A DNA stretch of 23,888 nt from positions 1 to 23,888 of the forward strand of contig CAIKID010000129.1 in NCBI GenBank assembly GCA_903827345.1, in the 5' to 3' direction. The notes beneath the pieces are model-generated. The model did no database searches. It was not told where the DNA came from and saw nothing but the letters and a program-made list of their open reading frames with translations. Below are positions 14,350-21,100 of the stretch, piece by piece. A program made the position numbers and the translations under genes. Numbering within the stretch: position 1 is the stretch's first letter; each line of letters begins with the position of its first letter. This stretch comes from an uncultured Actinomycetes bacterium. GTDB taxonomy: Bacteria > Actinomycetota > Actinomycetes > Nanopelagicales > Nanopelagicaceae.

Positions 14350-16904
14350 TAGCCGATCAGAATCTCCGCGCGACGATTGTTCGAGCGACCAGAGGAATTA
14401 GCATTCGAGCTAATCGGAACTTTAGAAGAAAATCCATGAATCGCAATCTTGAGTTGTGGTAGCTTCTTTGCCATATATATCTCGACCGCTCTTGCGCGCG
14501 CGATAGAGAGTTTCTGGTTATTGGTTCCGCCAGCTGAATCAGCGTGACCATTAATAGTGACCTGGGTAACGCCGAGTTCTCTCAAAGTAACAATGACACT
14601 ATCGAGGTTTAATATCTCACTGGAACTTAGCACTTGAGAATTGTTATCAAAATGCACGTTGCCGGCTGAAATCAAAGTATTTTGCAGGTAAGTAGGTAGA
14701 ACTTTGATCGAGTACGTGGACTGGTGTCCGATAGATTCAATCTGCAAATTGTGCACAAAATTGGTAATCGAATTGATTGAAAGTACGCACGAAGTGTGGT
14801 TTGTAGTGCATACCAATTTTGACCCTAAGTAGAGATTGTATTCAAGCACCTGAGAAGCACTGGCACTCCATGAAACCTTAGCGCGGTGCGTGTCTAGCAA
14901 GACAAAAGTAGGGTGCACTACGGAGGCCGGATCTTCTTCGACGCCGACAAAGAACTCCACTAACTTTTTATTAACCGTAGAAACCACTGGAACTGCGATA
15001 CGACCGGTCCATCCTTTTACTGCCGTAAACTTAACGCCAGTCTTGGTGATGACGAGCTGTAATTTATTGGATAGAGATTGCGCGACGCCAGCTGTCAACT
15101 TAATAATTGCTCCAGCGTCATGGGGAATGGCAACTTCTTTCGTATGAGAAGTAATGTCAGCGAACTTGGTAAAGAGCGCAACGCTCAGGAAGGGAACCGC
15201 ACGCCGCGAAAATTTAACTGGTACGGCACGCTTAACAACCGGGGTCTTCGGGAGAATTATTGGTTCCGCAACTTGACCACCGGGATTCTGAGGTGTCTCC
15301 GTTGGTGTTGGTGTTGGGGTAGGTGTAACTGGTGTGTGATCAGCCCAAAGTGCATACAAAGTCGAGTTAGCTGATGGGGTGTAACTACCTGATAGGGGTG
15401 TTCCGGTACGAGTTGTGGACCAGCCAGAGAAGGTGAAATAGCCGTCTGCGCTTTCTGATGGAAGAACAGCGGTAATCACCCCAGTTAAATCTGCAATTGG
15501 GCGACCATGACCCTGGATGTCAAAGTGAACGGTGTAGGTGGTAGGCGCTGAAGGAGGCGTCAGTGCTAGAGGCGAGAGCGTTATTACTGCGGGCGCCGAA
15601 GCGCTGCCTGGGAAATAGCCGGTGCGGGTTGTTGTAACAGTCACGATAGAAGATCTTGACCGTGGAAGACCAGTCACAGTGATCAAACCACTAGGGCTGA
15701 TCATCGTCACTGCTCCAATTACTGAATCGGTACCATCCCAAATGAATGCGTTGTCCCAGTTGGTAATTTGAAGAATAAAACCATCTGCTGTCGGAGTAGG
15801 TGTACCGAAGGTTGGGTTAAGAGCTGCCCCGGTAGTAGATGTTGCGCTCACCGTATTGCTGCCGCCGGCGTAGCTGGTGCGGGTGGTGGTAATTGTTGCG
15901 GTGGATGATGTTCCAGGTGCCACGCCAGTAACTGTCACAAAGCCTGTATCGCTAATAGCAACACTTCCAGATGCAGTAGCTGTTCCTGCCCAGTAGTAGT
16001 TGGCGCTGTAGTTAGAGATCTGAACCGTGAAGCCATCTGATGTTGGAGTAGGTGTGCCGAAGGTTGGGTTAAGAGCTGCCCCGGTCACTGATGAAATTGC
16101 TGAGGATGTAGCACCTGCAGTTGTGTAGCCCGTTTGAGTGGTCGTCACGGTCACTGTCGACGAGGTTCCTGGGGCGAGCCAAGTCACGACGATCGTCCCG
16201 CTACTAATATTTACTTGCCCCCCGGCCGAGTCGGTGCCCGTCCAAGTGAAATAGGGGTCCCAGTTAGTGATCAGGAGTGTGAAACCATCTGCTGTTGGAG
16301 TGGCCGTCCCAAACGTTGGAGTATGCCCCGTCGGCGTTATGACAAGAGATATAGCCGGATATTGCACCGTATAAAGAAATATTTCTTGCAATGAATCATC
16401 CGTGACGCTTACAGTTGCAGGGCCGGCACACGAAACGAGATAACTTCCAACGTTTAACGGTCCAGAGGTAATAAAAGTTGAAGGGGTAGATACACTCGCA
16501 ATATTCGCACAATACGCCTGAGTTGTAAGCATGCTCTCGGCGGTAGGGATTGCAACCTGCGAATTGGATGTGTCGGTAGATTGAAATGTCATGAGATAAC
16601 TCGGAAAGTTAGAGCCATAACCGAGCAGGGTAGGTCCAGAGGGAGATACAGAAATAACTCCAGCCGAAACAGTAGTTAGCTTCTGTATACGCAAGTTAGA
16701 GGATGAAGTAGCAATCACACCCGTTGAAGTGACGCTATTGAGACTCCTTGGCGCAATAAATATTCGTGACTTCATTACTGAACTAGATGGTGGGTATTGA
16801 TAAGCCATTGCTACATTCACGTGAGGGCCAACCATAAGTACAGAGCACACTGACGCAACTACAAAACTTCGAGCACATTGACTCGCTGCCTTAAAAATTC
16901 TCAT
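14349..16904 (-). CDS. Large secreted repeat protein with OmpA-like peptidoglycan-binding C-terminus, first gene of the pilus operon
   Basis: 851 aa. Signal peptide at 1-35 (VVASVCSVLMVG ... AMA). Three beta repeats of about 84 aa begin near residues 195, 279 and 363 (PTFGTPTPTADGF ... LAPGTSSTVTVTTTRTGY). An InlB/Flg_new-type repeat (about 455-520, FSGWSTTRTG ... LYALW) and a PTPTPTPTE linker (about 525-545) follow. A region without recognised domain leads to an OmpA-family domain (about 745-851) with INGHADSAGG, LSIARARAVEIYM and a terminal NRRAEI, whose Asp and Arg normally bind diaminopimelate in peptidoglycan. Likely a wall-bound surface protein of the pilus system. Start: ATG 6 nt after a TATAAA element. 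Ends in TAATG overlap with pilB. Confidence 0.85.
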   Translation of the reverse strand: MRIFKAASQCARSFVVASVCSVLMVGPHVNVAMAYQYPPSSSVMKSRIFIAPRSLNSVTSTGVIATSSSNLRIQKLTTVSAGVISVSPSGPTLLGYGSNFPSYLMTFQSTDTSNSQVAIPTAESMLTTQAYCANIASVSTPSTFITSGPLNVGSYLVSCAGPATVSVTDDSLQEIFLYTVQYPAISLVITPTGHTPTFGTATPTADGFTLLITNWDPYFTWTGTDSAGGQVNISSGTIVVTWLAPGTSSTVTVTTTQTGYTTAGATSSAISSVTGAALNPTFGTPTPTSDGFTVQISNYSANYYWAGTATASGSVAISDTGFVTVTGVAPGTSSTATITTTRTSYAGGSNTVSATSTTGAALNPTFGTPTPTADGFILQITNWDNAFIWDGTDSVIGAVTMISPSGLITVTGLPRSRSSIVTVTTTRTGYFPGSASAPAVITLSPLALTPPSAPTTYTVHFDIQGHGRPIADLTGVITAVLPSESADGYFTFSGWSTTRTGTPLSGSYTPSANSTLYALWADHTPVTPTPTPTPTETPQNPGGQVAEPIILPKTPVVKRAVPVKFSRRAVPFLSVALFTKFADITSHTKEVAIPHDAGAIIKLTAGVAQSLSNKLQLVITKTGVKFTAVKGWTGRIAVPVVSTVNKKLVEFFVGVEEDPASVVHPTFVLLDTHRAKVSWSASASQVLEYNLYLGSKLVCTTNHTSCVLSINSITNFVHNLQIESIGHQSTYSIKVLPTYLQNTLISAGNVHFDNNSQVLSSSEILNLDSVIVTLRELGVTQVTINGHADSAGGTNNQKLSIARARAVEIYMAKKLPQLKIAIHGFSSKVPISSNANSSGRSNNRRAEILIG
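15793..16085 (-). repeat. Near-identical 41-bp segments 252 bp apart in the repeat protein gene
   Basis: 15793-15833 and 16045-16085 match over 41 bp with one difference. They mark the start of the third and second 84-aa modules; the first module (around 16295) is more diverged. High DNA identity suggests recent module duplication or gene conversion. Confidence 0.8.
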
Positions 16905-16910
16905 AGCTTA

Positions 16911-16916
16911 TTTATA
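16911..16916 (-). promoter_or_regulatory. -10 element of the pilus operon (leaderless)
   Basis: On the minus strand TATAAA is followed by 6 nt and the ATG at 16904. The position expected for -35 reads TAAGTG, far from consensus, which would fit a promoter that needs an activator. This element would drive all nine pilus genes, as no other promoter-sized gap occurs down to 7825. Confidence 0.5.
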
Positions 16917-16937
16917 GTGGGTGGCACTAACCCCACT
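16916..16937. promoter_or_regulatory. Inverted repeat overlapping the -35 region of the pilus operon
   Basis: AGTGGG (16916-16921) and CCCACT (16932-16937) form a perfect 6-bp inverted repeat with a 10-nt spacer. It spans from the -10 edge to the expected -35 position, where a regulator such as the LuxR-type protein encoded next door could bind. Operator function is inferred. Confidence 0.4.
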
Positions 16938-16977
16938 TAGTCATCTGATGGGCATTGTATCTAGAAAATAGTCAATT

Positions 16978-16993
16978 AAAAATGACCATTTTT
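16978..16993. repeat. AT-rich palindrome between the luxR-type gene and the pilus promoter
   Basis: AAAAATG-AC-CATTTTT, arms of 7 bp, lies between the regulator stop (17009) and the pilus promoter. It could be an operator or a weak terminator of the regulator gene. Part of it (TGACCATTT) recurs at 18031-18039 upstream of the multicopper oxidase gene. Confidence 0.35.
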
Positions 16994-17008
16994 TGCAAGT
17001 CTAAACCT

Positions 17009-17806
17009 CTAAATGATCTTCTGGCGGAGAGCTTCTTGAGCAGCCGCCCGGCGACCGGTCACATTCAAAACTTGGTACATCTTCATGGTCTCTTGACGAA
17101 CTGTCGAAACGCTATATCCAAGATCCGCTGCAATTTCGAAGTTGGTCTTTCCTTCAATCAGTCCCTCAAGAATCTGCAGTTGACGACCTGTCATAGTGCT
17201 TGTGCGCACCGTCTGGGTACTCGATCCGCTAAATGAATCGCGAAGAGTGGCGTAATCAGCCTCGCCCTGCGGTGCAGCAGTGCTGACCTCGGCGGACTCT
17301 GTGCGGCTCTTAGAGGTTAAGTTAACAAAGAGCGCAATAGCTATTCCAATATGTGAGGCAAGTAGGCCAATCTCTTCAGTTTTACGCTGCGGCAAGTCAA
17401 AACCAACCGAAAGAGCGCCCGAAACCATGCCACGCGACCTAAAGGGAATTACCACCGTGGTCGAGTTGCGATTCCAATAAAACTTCTCTTGGCAACCTAG
17501 CAACTTTGAAAAATCATTGGTGCTTTGACGCCACTGTGCTGGGGTAAGAGTCTTTGATGCATGACCTACCGACGAGATATATCCATAATCTGAAAGAACT
17601 GTCAGTGAATCATCAACACCAAATTGCACGATCTTGCTCTTCGAAGGTTGATACTGATGTAGATAGGCAAGCACAATTCCGCGACAAATATCATCTAATT
17701 TTGGTTCGCTATTCAACCAGTCTAATAAACTTAAAACTGAGAGCGAGAAGGAGTTACTAGTAGGCGAATCATTTAGTCCGGCGTCGCGAGGGCTAATTTT
17801 ATCCAC
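17009..17806 (-). CDS. LuxR-family transcriptional regulator with N-terminal sensor-like region
   Basis: 265 aa. Residues about 203-262 are a GerE/LuxR helix-turn-helix: TGRQLQILEGLIEGKTNFEIA, then ADLGYSVSTVRQETMKMYQVL, matching the conserved T..E..VL.L...G.sn.eIA..L..S..TV. pattern. Residues about 20-160 look like a GAF-type sensor (VVIPFRSRGMVSGALSVGF ... LASHIGIAIALF); the ligand is unknown, and no receiver-domain Asp is seen. The start is unclear: GTG at 17806 directly abuts a GGAGG site (17810-17806), leaving no spacer, whereas an in-frame ATT at 17797 would have ideal spacing. Same strand as the pilus operon and divergent from the multicopper oxidase, so it could control either or both. 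Confidence 0.85.
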   Translation of the reverse strand: MDKISPRDAGLNDSPTSNSFSLSVLSLLDWLNSEPKLDDICRGIVLAYLHQYQPSKSKIVQFGVDDSLTVLSDYGYISSVGHASKTLTPAQWRQSTNDFSKLLGCQEKFYWNRNSTTVVIPFRSRGMVSGALSVGFDLPQRKTEEIGLLASHIGIAIALFVNLTSKSRTESAEVSTAAPQGEADYATLRDSFSGSSTQTVRTSTMTGRQLQILEGLIEGKTNFEIAADLGYSVSTVRQETMKMYQVLNVTGRRAAAQEALRQKII

Positions 17807-17820
17807 CTCCGCTCGTCAAA

Positions 17821-17835
17821 CTCACATTTTGTGAG
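17821..17835. promoter_or_regulatory. Perfect inverted repeat in the regulator leader
   Basis: CTCACA-TTT-TGTGAG lies 15 bp upstream of the regulator GTG codon. It may be an autoregulatory operator or a 5' mRNA hairpin near the GGAGG site. Confidence 0.45.
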
Positions 17836-17841
17836 GGGTTC

Positions 17842-17871
17842 AGAATAACCCAATACATGACCAGACAACAA
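17842..17871 (-). promoter_or_regulatory. Possible promoter of the luxR-type gene
   Basis: On the minus strand TTGTTG (17871-17866) and TATTCT (17847-17842) are 18 nt apart. Transcription would start near 17835, exactly at the edge of the CTCACA/TGTGAG repeat. By-eye match only. Confidence 0.3.
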
Positions 17872-17894
17872 GTGAAAAACCGAGTGACAGCACT

Positions 17895-17912
17895 AATTAC
17901 AACTATGTAATT
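17895..17912. repeat. Inverted repeat in the regulator / oxidase intergenic region
   Basis: AATTAC-AACTAT-GTAATT: 6-bp perfect arms with a 6-nt spacer, 18 bp in total, a size typical of dimer-binding operators. The surrounding 17807-18087 region has no gene. Confidence 0.35.
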
Positions 17913-18087
17913 CAGCGTGCAGAACATCCAAAGTGGTCCAAAATAAAAGATTCATTTAGATTTATCGCCTATTGTTCCGCAACGCTCTCCATTAATTCAC
18001 GAGATCGGTCAATGTCCGTCTAAAAATCTTTGACCATTTAACATTTTTTTGGATGATAAATGAACACATCAAGACTAGGCGACTCGT

Positions 18088-18093
18088 TATAAA
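18088..18093 (+). promoter_or_regulatory. -10 element upstream of the multicopper oxidase gene
   Basis: TATAAA is followed by 6 nt and an in-frame ATG at 18100, identical in hexamer and spacing to the pilus operon promoter. Transcription would start at about 18100. The next in-frame ATG (18136) has its own ribosome site, so initiation could be leaderless, leadered, or both. A second possible -35/-10 pair (TTGACC at 18030-18035, TGATAA at 18054-18059, 18-nt spacer) lies further up. Confidence 0.5.
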
Positions 18094-18125
18094 TCTCTCA
18101 TGGCTAGTTTCCCTGCACGATCTTT

Positions 18126-18130
18126 AGGAG
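18126..18130 (+). promoter_or_regulatory. Ribosome binding site choosing ATG 18136
   Basis: AGGAG with a 5-nt spacer precedes the ATG at 18136, whose product begins with the basic MRKNIK of a standard signal peptide. This favours 18136 over the upstream ATG at 18100. Confidence 0.6.
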
Positions 18131-18135
18131 TTCCC

Positions 18136-21100
18136 ATGCGTAAAAATATTAAGTTGGCGCGTTTGCAATCGGTTGCGCTAGTAACTGTTGTCGCCACAAT
18201 TTTTGGATCCCAGGGAGCCACCTATGGCCTCGCCCCATTACTGAGCAAAACTAGCGCGACAGTTACTCAACCTGCAGCTGCCCATCTCTCTGCACTTCCT
18301 ACATCTATTAAACCGAAGGCAGCCAATATCTTTTCGATGGGCATGCCGGGAATGAGTCCGCTCGATCCTTACACTCCTACAACCGCAACACCAGATTACT
18401 TCGGAACTGTTGATCCTGTTTCTGGTTATCCAGTTGGAAACTTTGCAAATAGCCCGCTTCCAACAAGTGTATTGATTCAAGGTCCGGGCTCGGGCGCAAT
18501 GTATATAGCCGAGTATTATCCAATGAGTGATAAAACTGGACATGCGGGACAGATCGAGAAATTCGATATGGTCAATCCTGGTTACGGGTACGACGTAACA
18601 ACCTTCATTTCGGTCATCGGTGGCGGTGGCGTCGGAGGACGCGGTGGTAATCTCACATTCGACAGTGCTGGTGGCATAACTTCAATCGCGGTGGTCAATC
18701 CCGGAAATGCATATGGCTCAGCCAATGGAATACGTAAGTTTGTGCAAGATCTTCCTGACTTAGCTGTAGCGACTCCTACACAAACAGCTGCCGTCAAAAC
18801 TTTCGGAAATCCAAACTTTATTCCGGCTTCTGAATCGTATGAAATCGCTGCCCTAAGAACCAAGTGGCAGTTCAGCCCAGATTTAGGAATGACGGACGTT
18901 AATCTCTACGCACAAGTTGACACCACTCACACAGGAACAAACTGTCCAACGAATGAATTGAACTGGAGATACCCAGATGGTTCTTTCATAGTGAATGGGG
19001 GCGGTCAATTAGTCTGCTTTATTCAAACGAATTTTAGCTCAACACGCGCATTGGCTCCCTTTAGCTATCTTGGACCAACAATCGTTGCAAACCAAGGAGT
19101 CCCAGTTCGCGTAACGTTTGACAACTATCTACCGTCTGGAAATATGGCTTGCACTGTTGCTGGCGGGACCATTTTGCAGAATGTGACAACGAATGTTAAT
19201 AAGTGCGGTGGAGACTTGTTCTTGCCCGTTGATCCATCGACCATGGGAGCCGGTGAGGGCCCCAATGGCGGCTTCTTCTCAACAAACCGTGCAACAATTC
19301 ACATGCATGGTGGAGTAACTCCTTGGATCAGCGATGGAACAAATGATCAATGGGTTAGCCCTGCCTCTTCGCAGGAGCAATATCCTGCTGGAGTTAGCAC
19401 CCGTTACGTTCCCGATATGTGGTACACGAAAAGTGGTACTTCAATCGATTCATGTTACGGATATATTTATTGTTATACATCTACAACTGCTATTGGTGTC
19501 TACCAAGGTGGCGATACCAAGACCATACCTACTGGTTTCAAATTAGCTACTTCTAGTGATTCGAACTACCCATCCACCAATCCTGGCAACGGTCGAATGA
19601 CTTTCTACTATACAAATCAACAGACAGCTAGATTGATGTTTTATCATGATCACTCTGACGGAATTACACGCCTGAATGTATATGCCGGACTTGTAGCTGG
19701 CTTCTTATTGCATGACACTCAAGAGGGCAAGGTAATGGTGGCTGCCGGTGTTCGCGATGCAGGTGCACCAAACACAGTTAATGCCGCGCAAGAGAAGGTC
19801 CTCGTCATTCAAGATAAGACATTCGTGGCTGCACCTTCACAACTCCAATTGCAAGATCCAACTTGGAATACGGCGGCATGGGGTGGCTACGGAAATATGT
19901 GGTTCCCACACGTCTACGAGCCAAACCAAAACCCAGCCCTGAATCCGTCAAATAGCTCATCACCTGGTGCACTGCCTACCGGCCGATGGGACTATGGCCC
20001 ATGGTTCTGGCCAGCTGTGACAACTAACATGTTTGGACCGGTTTCTAACCCGCTTTATACGGGTCCATGTGGCCCGGGAGTTTCTTCTTGCGAAAATGCA
20101 TTGAATCCAGGCACTCCAAACGTCACGGCGACGCCAGAGGCGTTTAACGATTCAATGACAGTCAATGGAGTCTCATATCCTGTTATGCATGCAGCCCCTA
20201 AGGTCTACCGCTTGCAGATCCTTAACGGCAGCGATGATCGATCACTCAGCCTCAGCATTTACTATGCAAAATCTGACCCATCAAATCCAAACGCTAATCA
20301 CTGCACGGGAGCACTCTGGACAAATCCAACAACGGATAAGATTCCAAATTGCGGCGATGCAGGTGAAGTCTCAATGGTTCCGGCGATTCCTAATACGCCT
20401 GGCACCCAGGGATTAGTTTTTCCAGATCAATTACAGAATCACTTTGGCGGCATGGTTCCGGATATGCGTACTGCAGGTCCACCAATAGTTGAACTATCAT
20501 CCGAAGGCGGAGTATTGCCTGAGGCTTCTGTCTTCCCAGCCAACCCAATCGGTTTTCAATTTAATAACCAGATGATCACAGTTACCAACGTCCTAGAGCA
20601 TGCTCTTGTCCTTGGACCAGCACAACGAGCCGATATCTTGGTTGATTTGACCAACGTCCCTGTCGGTTCAACTTTGATTCTCTATAACGATGCGCCAGCA
20701 CCATTCCCTGGTTGGGATCCGCGCTTTGATTACTTCACTGGAATGCCAGATCAAACTGGATCAGGCGGAGCCCCTACCGTAATTCCTGGATATGCCCCAA
20801 ACACCCGCACGATTATGCAGATTAAAGTTGACCAGACAACATCAACTCCGGCGACTTCGATATTTGACTCAAATGGTGATGTAATTGCGGGCCTTACCGA
20901 TGCAATTCATGCTGATTACAAGGCCTCTCAAGATGCACCAGTTGTGGCACAAATCGGATATGACGCCGCTTTAGGTACCACTACCCCTTTCGATACTTAC
21001 CCAATTAGCGGTGATGTGTCAGCTCAAGTCACTTCGACTGGAGTTGCCTCAATTTTGGTAAATCAGAGTACTTTGCTGTCAGGTCATGGGACCCCGAGGG

